Assembly: GCA_001931875.2 (NCBI GenBank)
Contig: MSJH02000132.1
Location: 1 to 10,996 of the forward strand
From: Byssochlamys sp. IMV 00236
Lineage: Eukaryota > Ascomycota > Eurotiomycetes > Eurotiales > Thermoascaceae
DNA: 10,996 bases
Reading direction: 5' to 3'
In this document: positions 1 to 9,562 of the stretch, piece after piece
How positions within the stretch are numbered: position 1 is the stretch's first letter
How the letters are laid out: every line of letters begins with the position of its first letter
Notes under the pieces: model-generated
Database searches by the model: none
What the model saw: only the letters and a program-made list of their open reading frames with translations
What the model was told of the DNA's origin: nothing
Made by a program: the position numbers and the translations under genes

Positions 1-38
1 TTTTTTTTCTAAAGATAAAAAAGTACTTGGAGTATTCA

Positions 39-44
39 TTTATT
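39..44 (-). terminator. Candidate poly(A) signal of the Ctf4-like gene
   Basis: AATAAA on the minus strand, 66 nt past the stop codon at 111-113, in AT-rich sequence that continues into T/A runs at the window edge. Confidence 0.5.
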
Positions 45-110
45 TCATGTACGTATATGATGATGTCACATTTAAAGAAAGAATTGATTATATTATATAC
101 ATGTTTATAA

Positions 111-3100
111 TTACATTTGTGAAAATTGAAAGGGCCTTGGTTTTTTCATCCTTTGTGAGTTGTCCTCATGAGAATCCATTGACACATCCTCCGTTTCATC
201 AAAGATACTTCTCTTTCGTGTCTCTTTTTCATCTTTTTCTAAAAGAGAAAGACTGTTTTCTAATGATGGCACATTGGATCCATAAAGACTATAGGATTAT
301 TAATAAACTGCGCTAATAAATATAATATGTATACATGCCTTGGTTGACTTGCTAATGATTCAGTTAAAGATGGAGGCAAAATACGCGTATTAGCCATAAA
401 TTTAAGCTATTAAAAAATCAAGTCAGACCTTGTCCATAGCAATTTATGACTGACTTACCTCTTTAACCCTCATCATACTATTGGCTAAGCTGGACAGATG
501 GTGAAAAGAAGCAACACGGATAGCTTTATCCACTGATTCAGATAAGCGAAGAGAGTTTACCAAGTCAAGTGCTCTAGAATGCCTCTCTGACTTGCATGCA
601 ATATTAATTAATCTCAATATATCCTTATCCATTTCAATATCAGCGCTGTCGAAGGTGTCTTGATATTCATCCTGTTTTCCTGTAGCTTCTGCTTCATCTC
701 GTTCATGTAGATCTCGGTATAATGATGATAGATAAGACATTTCGATCTTTCCAGTTTCAGATTCAGGTTCGACAATAGGCAGCTGCAATGGCACTTCATT
801 CACAGGAGGACGAGGGAAGTATGGGTATTGATTGCTACCTCGAAGAATGACGCACATCAATCTATCTCTCAGCAAGCCAACTGGCCAATACGTTTCTGAT
901 TTTTGCACAGATTTGGCATATGCTCGCCCATCAAAAACAGGAACCCAGCTCCCTTGGTTAGGTCTTCTCTGGTGATGGAGTACACGCAAGATGCCATCAG
1001 AATCGTAAATAGCAGCCTGTGTCGTTTCTGAAAAGCCCGCCCAAGTTAGCTTGCTGCCTCCTGATATATGTATTTTGTCTTTTTGGAGCACTTCATTCGT
1101 TTCTGTATTCATCAGTATGTAATTCAAGTTTTGCTGGTTGGTAAAAGAAGGACAAGGCGCGTACACGAAAAGAGTAATATCGTTCATGGCGGATAGAGTA
1201 ACTATGTTGCTTAATGAAAATATGTGCTTTTGTACACCAGACAGCGAAAATATGCGGATAAAGCCTGCTGAAGTGGCCGCAATTACTGAAACATTGTTGA
1301 TGGCTACAGCCACAACGTCTTCACCAGCTGGCAAATGATATGTCCAATCTTTTTCGCCACCTGCTCTCATACTTAAGGGTCGGAAATGCAAAATAGAAGC
1401 TTTGCGAGTGTCTTCATTCTCTTCTTCTTCTTCTTCTTCTTCATAATCAGTTTCCTCTTCTCCATCATCGTTAGTCTTTGTCTTCTTTTCTTTTTTAGGA
1501 GCCTCTTCTCCTTCTACGCCAAACACAGCACCTCCTTCACTTAGTGCACCCATCGTAAAGTTGGAATAATCAGTAAAGTGGAAGTTGCGATGCATAGACT
1601 GATCATGAAATTCTACATTGACAATGGAGTGATTATCTTGATGTATGGTGTACATTGCGCCCACAAGATTGTAGCACAAATATCGACGTTCACCCTCTGC
1701 TGCATCCTGTCTATTATTGCCAAGCTTATTGAATGGTGTCTCGCCAGGTTGAAACGTAGTTGGTGGCACGAAAACTACTGGCTTCTGATGAACAACTCCA
1801 TTTCTGTGCACATTAGACAAGTTGAGTCGTTGTTGATATTTTTGTCGCTCTTCTGCTGTCTCTACATAGCCTGCTCCATCATCATCAATGATAAAGTCAT
1901 CTTCAGCATCCATCATATCCACATCATCTCCTTCACTACCAAGGTCTTCTCCTTCATCATCATCTTCATCGACATTAGCTATGGTATCAAAAAATCGGTT
2001 TCTTTCTTTTTTACGAGAATCATATGAGTGAGGTTCAATTGATCGAGGATCAAGTGAGCTTTGTTCTAATGAATAAGGTTCCTGGGACTGCAACTCTATG
2101 GACTCCTCTCTATTTTGAATTTGCTTTCGAGCCTTGGCTGGATGCGGATAATTACTATTTCCTTCTGGAATGACATCGTCCCAATACGCTATTTCGCCAC
2201 TTTCGCTTGCCTGCTAAGGTATTAGACATGGTGTAGATAAAAATGTACAGTTTGACTTACGAAAATGAGCTGGTTTTCAGTAGGATGCCATGCAATATCT
2301 GTTATGGCTGTTACTACAATTGTCTTTCTCACCATCTTTTTATTTTTGGCATCCCAAATAATCAATTGCTTATCATTTGCTGTAGTAGCCATGTAATAGC
2401 CATTAGGTGACCAGCTAAAAGTACTCACAGTCTATTGTATGATAAGCAACATGCCTTTTTCAATGACGTCTTTTCTCGCTCTTACCTCTGTATGACCATT
2501 TCCTAAAATTGAGGTCGTAGTCCATGAACCATAAGAACACAAACAGATATCATTATTCTTTCCTGGGAAAGCAAAGCATGATTTATCTGGGCTCCATGAT
2601 ACTTTAGATGATAGAGCGTGATCTGGCTTGCTAGGTGGAGTAGCTTCTTTCAATGTCTTTATACAACGAGGTGCAGGCTCATTTGGTCCAACACTCCAGA
2701 TGCGTACTTCACCATCACATGCAGAAGAAGCGATATAATTGCCTGTTGGGTCGTAGTCAAGGGATTTGAGACTGGCTGTATGCCCTTGTAAGGTGACTAT
2801 TTTTGAGTTATCAGCGACTAATACGATACGAATATCATTATCACTAGTAAACATGTAAATTGATAAAGTCTTTGGTTTTATTTCTAGACTTACTCTGCTG
2901 CAATGGCAAGTTTGGTGCCTTGAGGGTGAAAAACAATGCTTCGAACAGCGACTGTACTTCTGATAAGGATCTTTTCATATTCATTATTGTTGTAGATAAT
3001 GACAAAACCGTCTGTGCCAGCTGAAGCGAACCGATTATCCTGTGACGAATAACTGTTATTACGCTTTTTGTTACAAATATTCAAGTAATTTACGTGAATA

Positions 3101-3353
3101 GCAATGCAGCTAACTTCATCAATGTGTCTTTCAATAGATGCTTCAGCTACTTTTCGAATATCTTTGTCTGTTTTAAAAATAGTGACACGGGCATCTGCAG
3201 TACCTGCGACTATTTCTCTACAACAAAAGGGATTTAAGCTTGATTGTGTTTCCCTAGTCGTGAATATTACCTTCCCCCTAGTCTGTATGCAACATAAGTT
3301 TTTCCAGGTTTAAGTATTAGTCCACTATTAAAGTCTATGAACTCTGTTTGCAT
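111..3353 (-). CDS. Ctf4/Mcl1/SepB-like replisome adaptor (WDHD1/AND-1 family), 8 exons
   Basis: Family role: a trimeric hub linking the CMG helicase to DNA polymerase alpha and cohesion factors in the nucleus. Exons on the minus strand: 3353-3271, 3217-3094, 3039-2894, 2843-2486, 2431-2261, 2210-459, 406-339, 288-111. Phases agree at every junction, giving about 959 residues (yeast Ctf4 is about 930). Residues 1-310 form WD40 repeats (FASAGTDGFVIIY, SSACDGEVRIW, TTANDKQLIIWD). Residues 375-408 are an acidic linker ending in DDFIIDDDGAGY, a motif typical of the family. Residues 470-795 match the SepB propeller (VEFHDQSMH, SLSGVQKHIFSL, YWPVGLLRD). Residues 823-878 are helical, and the tail ends KKPRPFQFSQM. 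No HMG box is seen, as in other fungi. Exon 6 could start at 2213, adding one Gln. The last junction needs a GC donor, so residues after about 900 are less certain than the rest. Confidence 0.93.
289..338 (-). other. Probable GC-AG intron 7 of the Ctf4-like gene
   Basis: The penultimate exon runs in frame to ...TESLASQP and the last exon reads back from ...KKPRPFQFSQM to YSLYGSNVPSLENSL before a stop. The only junction I found that joins them in phase with a good acceptor is AG|GCATGT at 338 with acceptor CCTATAG ending at 289. This gives a 50-nt intron, the same size as its neighbours. A GT donor alternative (GTCAAC, with a later TAG acceptor) also keeps the frame but has a poor donor. Confidence 0.5.
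1421..1442 (+). repeat. (CTT)7 microsatellite inside the Ctf4-like coding exon
   Basis: Seven CTT units read as GAA/GAG codons on the minus strand. They encode part of a run of consecutive Glu residues (about residues 551-558) in an acidic loop of the SepB propeller. The repeat is trinucleotide, so length changes would keep the frame. Confidence 0.85.
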
Positions 3354-3411
3354 GTTTTTTATAAAGGGAATAAAGGAAAAAAAAAAAGGAGGGGGTGAAG
3401 ACTAATATTAG

Positions 3412-3441
3412 TCGCGTTACAATTAAAAAAAATTGTCGCGT
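3412..3441 (-). promoter_or_regulatory. Two MCB-like ACGCGA boxes in direct repeat
   Basis: ACGCGA occurs on the minus strand at 3417-3412 and 3441-3436, in the same orientation and 24 bp apart, centred about 60 and 85 bp upstream of the Ctf4-like start codon. ACGCG is the core of the MluI cell-cycle box bound by fungal MBF, which drives G1/S transcription of replication genes. Function here is inferred from motif, pairing and target gene. Confidence 0.5.
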
Positions 3442-3744
3442 TTACAGTCACGAAGACAGTAAGAAGCACTACTGCTACAATCAAATTTATCGTCAACTCG
3501 TTCCTTTCAAGGGAATAACGAATAGAATGCTCATAATGAATTACCCTCTTTTTCTCTCTCTCCTTGATAAATGAAATGTTAATTTTAGTATCAAATAATG
3601 AAAGTAACGCAAATGAACTCCTGATTGAAGTTTCAAGTCAGTAAAATTGAATGTGTTACATATGATGAAGGGTGTCTGTCTCCTTTTGGAATTTTCTCCT
3701 GAAGTCGATGTCATTAATGCGTTAGATCCAGAAAAGGCAACTTT

Positions 3745-3758
3745 TATATTTATATATT
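3745..3758 (+). promoter_or_regulatory. TATA-like element upstream of the Bre4-like gene
   Basis: An AT-only TATATTTATATATT run lies about 50-60 bp before the start codon and is followed by a 30-nt pyrimidine tract, a common fungal core-promoter arrangement. AT-rich runs are frequent in this DNA, so the call is weak. Confidence 0.3.
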
Positions 3759-3806
3759 TTCTTTCTTTTTCTTCTTTCTTCTTTCTTCTCATTTATATAT
3801 TCAAAG

Positions 3807-6800
3807 ATGCTTTCTACTATTTCCGAAAGAAATGAACTAGAAAATAAAAGTCAATCTGACAACGAACAGCAAACTATGATCAATACAGTCCAACCTATGC
3901 CATCAATCTCATGTAAAAGTGGATTTTCAATACAGTCATTTCATACTGCTATTGATCATCATGATCCAATAGACGATACCATTCAACCTACCACATCCAA
4001 AATTACCGCATCTTATGACAAGGCTAGTAAGTCAAGTATCACAGGATCGGTGATACCAAAGGTCAATCACGATCATTTTGAAGATCGTGATTACATAACC
4101 AACATACATTCAATACAGAGTCACCACACCCCCAGTAACATATTTTATTATGGATCACTCGACAGTGCTGCTATTTCAGGTTCTCCGGCTGGCTCATACT
4201 TTGATTATTTCAGTGAGGATTATGAAGTTGTATTAGACGATGGCACAAGACAGAAGAGATCAGTTTCATTATCCACTATACCGATATCTACACCTTATGA
4301 GCACGAAAGGAAATATAGAGGAAACTATAATTTTGCATACTATGGTGAAGATGACAATCTCAAGTCAATTAGTAGACGTCAGGAAGAAGAGTGAGTAAAA
4401 GAAGCCAGAAGATATCTCATAACTCATTCTACTCTTAGCTTTTACCATTATTTGATCGAGCAAGAGGAACGTTGCGCACTTTTGAAATCATCCACGTCCA
4501 CGCCAGATATGATCATTCAAGACCTTCAGCCTCATGAGTTAAGTGATGAAGACACTGGATATAACAAGACAAAAAACAAAAAGCCGGATCAAAGTTTACT
4601 CTCCGCTTTTGGTGCCTGGATTCAACTAAAATTACAAAAGATGAAGTTGTCTTACAAACAAAAAATGGTTCTCAAATGCAGTTTTGCCTATCTTCTAGGT
4701 TCCTTATTCACGTTTATTCCAGCACTCAATAACATGCTGGGTACTGCAAGACTTTCCAGTCACGTTATTGCTACAGTTACCGTCTTCTTTAATCCATCAA
4801 AGACAATAGGTGGCATCATCGAAGCTGCAGGCTATGGTATCCTTTATACAGTGTGTGCTATGCTTGTTTCTCTTACAAGTATGTGGGTTGCTATTTATTT
4901 AAGAAGTCATGATTATTACGTAACCTCTTGCGTCGTCACAGTGGGCTTTTGGCTAGCCGGAAGTACTTTTATTCTCTCTTTTATCAAAGCTCGCTATAAC
5001 AAACCTGCTATAGCAACAGGTAATTATGACAATTGACCTGTCATACAATCATGTTCACCATTAATTAGGTTGTGGACTCGGTTTCATGATCATATTCCCA
5101 GTACTCGTGAAGGAAGGATCTGAGGTACCAGCTCAGTTTGATGCGACATTCATTGAGGACATGTTTGCCATTGTCACAATTGGCACTGCTATATCAATAG
5201 CTGTGTGTTGTCTTGTTTGGCCAATGACAGCCACTAAAAAACTAAAGTAAGAGGCAATTGTATGTCCAAAATAAATACCAACATGATACATTAGGTCTGA
5301 CATCAATGATACCCTCATGGCCATCAAGATACTGCTCAAGCTTCTTACAAAGACTTTTTTGCTAGACACGGACCTTCCCGAATTCACAGCCAACGAAAGC
5401 TTGCAGAACGCCATCAACTCACATCGCACCAGCTTCACTTCCTTAAAGTCATCTCTCCACGATGCTAAAAAGGAATTTTATAACCTTGACATCTGGTTGC
5501 ATGCAGATGGATACGATGCAATTGTATCTAGTCTACAGAGACTCGCCCAGCACATCGGTGGTCTTCGTAGCAGTTGTGGCTTACAATTTGAAGTAATGAG
5601 ATCTACAGTCAATCACAAAACATACGGCACGATCGAGCGTCCAGAAGACGAAGTCAGCAAGCCATCACTGCTGCCTAAAAAGAAAATATACAACGTGAAG
5701 GCAGGTGATCAGCGTAAGAAGATGGAATGTGAACTGAGAAAGGAGCAAGCTTCTTCTGGACATACAAGAAACAACAGTGCTTATAGTATAAAGGATGATG
5801 AAGAAGAGACAGAAATAGCCGAGCAAATTCTTGATAGAAATAAGCCTGACGAAGGTCCACTCGTTCAGTTTATCAAAACCGTTAGACCTCCTATGAAATC
5901 ATTGGCTTATACATGCAAACAGACAATCATTCATCTTCAAAGCCGATTCACTGGACAGATTACTGCTGAGACACCAAGTTTTTATCTTTTAAGACAGAAT
6001 CTTGCCATGGCTATCTCTCTTTTTGAAGAGTCTCAGCAATTGGCACTGACAAGGATGTATCGTCAAAAGATGCGAAAGGCTGCTTCAAAGCATGGAATGA
6101 ATATCAAACCACAAGATCTTCAGTCTCATTTGATGAACCAATTCGCAGCACAAGACGTCTTTTTGGTGTACTTTTTTGTATTTTGCTTACTAGAATTTGC
6201 AAAGGAACTCATGGTATTGGTGGAATGCGTTCAATCCGTTTATGGATACGATGAAGAACAAGATAGAAATGGATCAAGAACATGGACATGGATCAAGAAG
6301 CATTTTATTTTTCCATGTAAGAAACAAATAATATGAAGGATAGAGGATACTCATTTGGCTTTATATAGTTTGGTTCTTGTGTTGCTGCTGTTACAAACCT
6401 ACTAGCCATGAGGATAATATTCCTTACATGTCCAAGACACAAAAGCTGTTTACTGACACCTTTGTTCCAAATAATCATAACACTCTAAACACGTTACACA
6501 CTCCAAAGCCAAAGACAAAGATTCGCAAGTTTTTCTTGAGCCTCTGGGGGTTCTTTTCTTTGTTCAAAAGCCATAATGTTCGATATGCTTTAAAGTCAAC
6601 ACTGATTGCTGTGGGCATTGCTTCCTTGGCGTTTATTCCTATAACCAGAGAATACTTTCAGACTTACAAAATGGATTGGACATTAATCACGGTAGGTTGA
6701 CATAAATGTGTGCCCCTAAAACATACCCTCATGCTTTTACTTTAGGTAATAGCTGCCATGACGCCGACAGTAGGTGGCACCAACCTTGTTGCAGTACTTC

Positions 6801-8029
6801 GAGTGCTTTCCACTATGCTAGGATCCATTGTGGCTGTCTTGTTCTATTTGTTTATACCTCATGACGGGCCGCTGCTACTTCTTTTTACTTGGGCATTTTC
6901 TATTCCTTGTTTCTGGGTGAGCTTAAACCACAAGCATGGCAGATTTGGCACTTTCTCCTTACTCGCATACAATTTGATTGTTCCATTCATGTTTAACCAT
7001 AAAGATGAGGAGACGGTAATTGGTGTCATTGAACTTGCTACTATGAGATGCGCAACAGTATCAGTTGGCGTTGTCATTGGTACATGAATATATGGTATGG
7101 TGACGACTGTTTCTAATGAATTTATCTAGGTCTTATTGTAACAACATATGTCTGGCCATATGAAGCAAGAAAAGAAATGAGAAAGGGACTGTCTGATCTA
7201 CTTATTCGATTATCATGGCTTTATAAACAGCTGGTGTCTGAATACTCTGAATATGACCTTGTTATGCCCAAGAGTAATCATGATAACCACATGGTTACAT
7301 CTGTTGAAGAGATTGAAGCCTTAGCTAGACGAAACGAGATACGATCTATACAGCTACAGCACATCGAATTATCTCTCCAGGTTAGCCTGGTTGAACTTCA
7401 AGATTTACTTGTTCACGCCCCTAATGAACCACGACTGAAAGGGCCATTCCCTGCCAAGACGTATGAAACTATATTGGCTTCTTGTCAAAGTATCTTGGAT
7501 AAGTTTTTATCCATTCGTATTGTCATTTTGAAAGATATTTGGGCCACTCAAGTACGAAAAGACCTGATGCTTCCCGCAAGCAGAGAACTTATGGAAATGG
7601 CGGGCTGTGTCCTATTATACTTTTACTTACTGGCCTCTGCTTTGCAATTAAAGACACCTCTGCCACCTTATTTGCCTCCCGCTGAAAAGGCTCGAGAAAT
7701 GTTGATGCTGAAATTACAGCGGTTACCTAAAATAACTGCCGATTTGAAAAAGAACAAGGATTGCAGTGATAGTGAAGCGGTCAAAGACGAATGCTACATG
7801 GTTTACTATGCTTTTGTTGTTAATATGGAAAGTATTATCATTGAATTGGATAAGGTAATTATAGATAATACAACATCTTAATCACTTGCTACGGGTTCTA
7901 ATTTGGCTTTCTTTTTTTACTTAGCTTGGTCAACAAATGAAGGAACTCTTTGGATCCTTGGTCCCTGACGATCAATGGGCAAGATCGTTTGGCTTAACAG
8001 ATCTTGAGCAAAATAGAGTCTTGTATTAA
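3807..8029 (+). CDS. Bre4-like membrane protein, aromatic acid exporter/FUSC family (DUF2421), 8 exons
   Basis: Exons: 3807-4390, 4439-5019, 5069-5246, 5295-6316, 6369-6691, 6746-7079, 7130-7854, 7925-8029. All phases agree, giving about 1283 residues. The first ~260 residues are hydrophilic and presumably cytosolic. An N-terminal membrane block follows, with segments near 271-291, 303-347, 356-377, 390-402 and 420-440, ending in LVWP. A long soluble helical region (449-780) comes next, then a second membrane block (861-1015) with the FUSC-type TPTVGGTN and TYVWPYEARKE motifs. The C-terminal helical region matches the DUF2421 style. This two-block layout is that of yeast Bre4 and related putative ER or vacuolar transporters; its substrate cannot be read from the sequence. 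The intron at 7080 uses a weaker GTACAT donor. The start is the first ATG after a pyrimidine tract. Confidence 0.9.
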
Positions 8030-8084
8030 AACTACATTGTCTAGAAAATATAGAGTAATATATTGTCATTAAAAATATGCATTA

Positions 8085-8090
8085 TTTATT
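8085..8090 (-). terminator. Candidate poly(A) signal of the GST gene
   Basis: AATAAA on the minus strand, 79 nt past the GST stop codon at 8169-8171, inside the 139-bp gap shared with the convergent Bre4-like gene. Confidence 0.5.
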
Positions 8091-8144
8091 TGAAATACGG
8101 TAAAGAACAGGTCTTATTTCAACAGACCGATATTTACAATGGTT

Positions 8145-8150
8145 AATAAA
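8145..8150 (+). terminator. Candidate poly(A) signal of the Bre4-like gene
   Basis: AATAAA on the plus strand, 116 nt past the stop codon at 8027-8029 and only 19 nt before the stop of the convergent GST gene. AT-rich variants such as ATTAAA near 8068 could serve instead. Confidence 0.4.
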
Positions 8151-8168
8151 AACAAGTGTATTCAGATA

Positions 8169-8892
8169 TTATTTGAGAGAAATCAAGTATTCCTTGATAT
8201 TTGGGCGTTCTTCAAAAGCTTCAACAAATACCTTTAGTTTAGGATACTCATCTAGTCTTTGCAGACACTGGTCATCGTCAAGAAGATGATACACCAAAAA
8301 ATCAGGGTAGGTAATCTAAATGGCATGGATTAGGATGCTTTTCTTAATTACCCAAAGGTTTTACTCGCCTTATTTCCCAAGAGATATGGTCCATCTTGAT
8401 AGCATGAGTAGTAGTTGTCAAACTTTTTCAGCCAATTTGGAGTAATGACTTCTATATGACGCGTTTTCTCTTCCTACAGCCCATTCCTGTCAGTACTTTT
8501 TCTTTACCGCCTATATAATTCTTTACCTCATTTCCAAGATAAAGCTTTTTTATGCTTTCAAACCAGTCATTAGTCATGTCAGATACTACGTCCAACAGGT
8601 AATTCTTTTCGTCGGTTGAGCCGTGATATTTATTGCCCAACTTGACCGAGATGTAACGCATGGCTGGTACTGTTCTACCAACTATTTTATTTCCCATCTT
8701 GATATACGGAGCGCTACCTGCATAGTAACCATCCTTTATTATCTCTTCCCTCATTTCAGGCCATTCCGTTTCTCGGTTAAAGCGGATATAGTCATGTTCC
8801 AAACCAGCGTCGACAAGGAATAACTTGAGGTTTTCACCACGACCGAATGTTGGTTTACCAAGGTTAAAATAATAAAGGCTGATTTTCTCCAT
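8169..8892 (-). CDS. Glutathione S-transferase (sigma/mu-like), 3 exons
   Basis: It conjugates glutathione to electrophiles in the cytosol. Exons on the minus strand: 8892-8527, 8473-8369, 8315-8169, all joined in phase 0, giving 205 residues, a normal GST length. Residues 2-82 are the thioredoxin-like GST_N domain: SLYYFN carries the likely catalytic Tyr8, and Ala61-Pro62 supplies the cis-proline. At the usual Glu/Gln-Ser glutathione contact the sequence is Thr74-Val75, which is atypical. Residues 85-203 are GST_C, with YLLGNKITYPDFLVYHLL and FEERPNIKEYL as in sigma and mu classes. Intron 2 uses a GC donor. I chose ATG 8892 over ATG 8913 because MEKISLYYF is a normal GST start and a TATA box lies only 6 bp upstream of 8913. 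Its substrate is unknown. Confidence 0.9.
8316..8368 (-). other. GC-AG intron 2 of the GST gene
   Basis: The exon ends ...YLLGNK at AAG|GCGAGT and the next begins ITYPDFLVY after ...CCATTTAG. The 53-nt intron has a CCTAAT branch-like site 19 nt before the acceptor. The nearby GT donor (GTAAAA at 8364) would shift the frame into an immediate stop, so the GC donor is the only choice that keeps the family sequence. Confidence 0.75.
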
Positions 8893-8919
8893 GATAAGTA
8901 AAGATAAATACATCTGCTG

Positions 8920-8927
8920 TATTTATA
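8920..8927 (-). promoter_or_regulatory. TATA box of the GST gene
   Basis: TATAAATA on the minus strand, 27 bp upstream of ATG 8892 and 6 bp upstream of ATG 8913. At usual TATA-to-start spacing, transcription would begin after the 8913 ATG, which supports the shorter protein and implies a very short leader. Confidence 0.5.
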
Positions 8928-8941
8928 GTTTTGGCCAGCCG

Positions 8942-8960
8942 CTGCGGATAAGCGTCGCAG
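8942..8960. promoter_or_regulatory. Inverted repeat with GATA-type motif upstream of GST
   Basis: CTGCG and CGCAG (8942-8946, 8956-8960) flank nine bases that include GATAAG, a GATA-factor core. It lies 15-33 bp upstream of the GST TATA box, and its GC-rich content stands out from the AT-rich surroundings. A binding role is inferred only. Confidence 0.3.
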
Positions 8961-9002
8961 TAAATTGTAGAACTACGAACATTTCCGCATAAATAGCTTT
9001 AA

Positions 9003-9004
<2 letters not shown>

Positions 9005-9061
<57 letters not shown>
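9005..9061 (+). repeat. 57-nt poly(T) homopolymer
   Basis: An uninterrupted run of 57 T residues. On the minus strand it is a poly(A) run. The exact length is likely to vary between reads and isolates. Confidence 0.95.
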
Positions 9062-9065
<4 letters not shown>

Positions 9066-9562
9066 TTTGCTTATTATCAATTTGCATTCTTCTTAATTCG
9101 CGTGATTTTATTACTAGTACAAAAGCTTACACAGGGGCAATCGTTTGAGCATTCGGAAGGAAGTGGCAATATCTGAGACGATATATTTTCTTTATTCTTT
9201 ATATGCCGCCAACCTGGTTTCGTTGCTTAACTTAACCACACTACCTCGCCAAAAGTAAAGGCACTGGAGAGTGTTTCTGAAGCCATTGAGCTCCACAAGG
9301 TCTTTGGGTATATAAAGTGTCTCAACAAAATAAGATATCGTAATGTCTTTAAATTGAAAAACCTGTGCCAAGTAACCCTCTCTTCCTTTCCAATCTGATA
9401 TTGTTCATTACGCATATGTTTGTTCTAATATTTTTCGATTGCTGCTGTTTAAAGATATTATTGTTTGCATCTGAAATTAGACTAATACTACAGGTGTTAA
9501 TTCTACCTATTACCTATGATGTCGCCCAACAAAACTTTTCAGTACATGACGCCACGCTAAAC
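9005..9562 (-). mobile_element. Possible retroposed polyadenylated sequence
   Basis: Read on the minus strand, about 500 bp end in an AATAAG hexamer about 12 nt before the 57-nt poly(A). The 10-mer ATAGCTTTAA (plus strand) occurs just outside the poly(T), at 8993-9002, and again at 9563-9572, as a target-site duplication would. The body contains no recognised gene or pol III promoter. AT-rich chance matches remain possible. Confidence 0.25.

Larger units (their letters stand above)
3354..3806. promoter_or_regulatory. Divergent promoter region between the Ctf4-like and Bre4-like genes
   Basis: This is a 453-bp gene-free stretch between two divergent start codons. On the Ctf4 side it holds two ACGCGA boxes, a 12-bp palindrome (ACTAATATTAGT, 3401-3412), an inverted repeat ACAATT-N6-AATTGT (3419-3436) lying between the boxes, and a C/T tract on the minus strand at about 3367-3400. 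On the Bre4 side it holds a TATA-like AT run at 3745-3758 and a pyrimidine tract at 3761-3790 just before the start codon. Short open frames here on both strands are low-complexity and show no domain. Confidence 0.6.

Noticed and set aside
47..316. An 89-codon plus-strand open frame at the left edge
   Set aside because: It is antisense to the last Ctf4 exons (TRKRSIFDETEDVSMDSHED), which continue the family protein in frame.
1578..2027. A 149-codon plus-strand open frame
   Set aside because: It lies antisense to the conserved Ctf4 exon; its Ile/Phe/Cys-rich translation follows from the acidic and propeller codons on the other strand and shows no domain.
3358..3363. TATAAA just upstream of the Ctf4-like start
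   Set aside because: It is only about 5 bp from the ATG, too close to act as a TATA box for that start.
3399..3411. AGACTAATATTAG shared with the minus strand at 10742-10730
   Set aside because: A 13-base match of mostly A/T with no extended similarity on either side; more likely chance than a repeat family.
3541..3835. Short open frames on both strands in the divergent promoter
   Set aside because: Their low-complexity Lys/Arg or Phe/Ser translations come from pyrimidine tracts; none has a domain or fits the neighbouring gene models.
8452..8913. GST read as a 153-residue truncated protein ending GMGCRKRKRVI
   Set aside because: The tail reads through a 53-nt intron; splicing at 8526/8474 and 8368/8316 restores a full GST_C domain of normal length.
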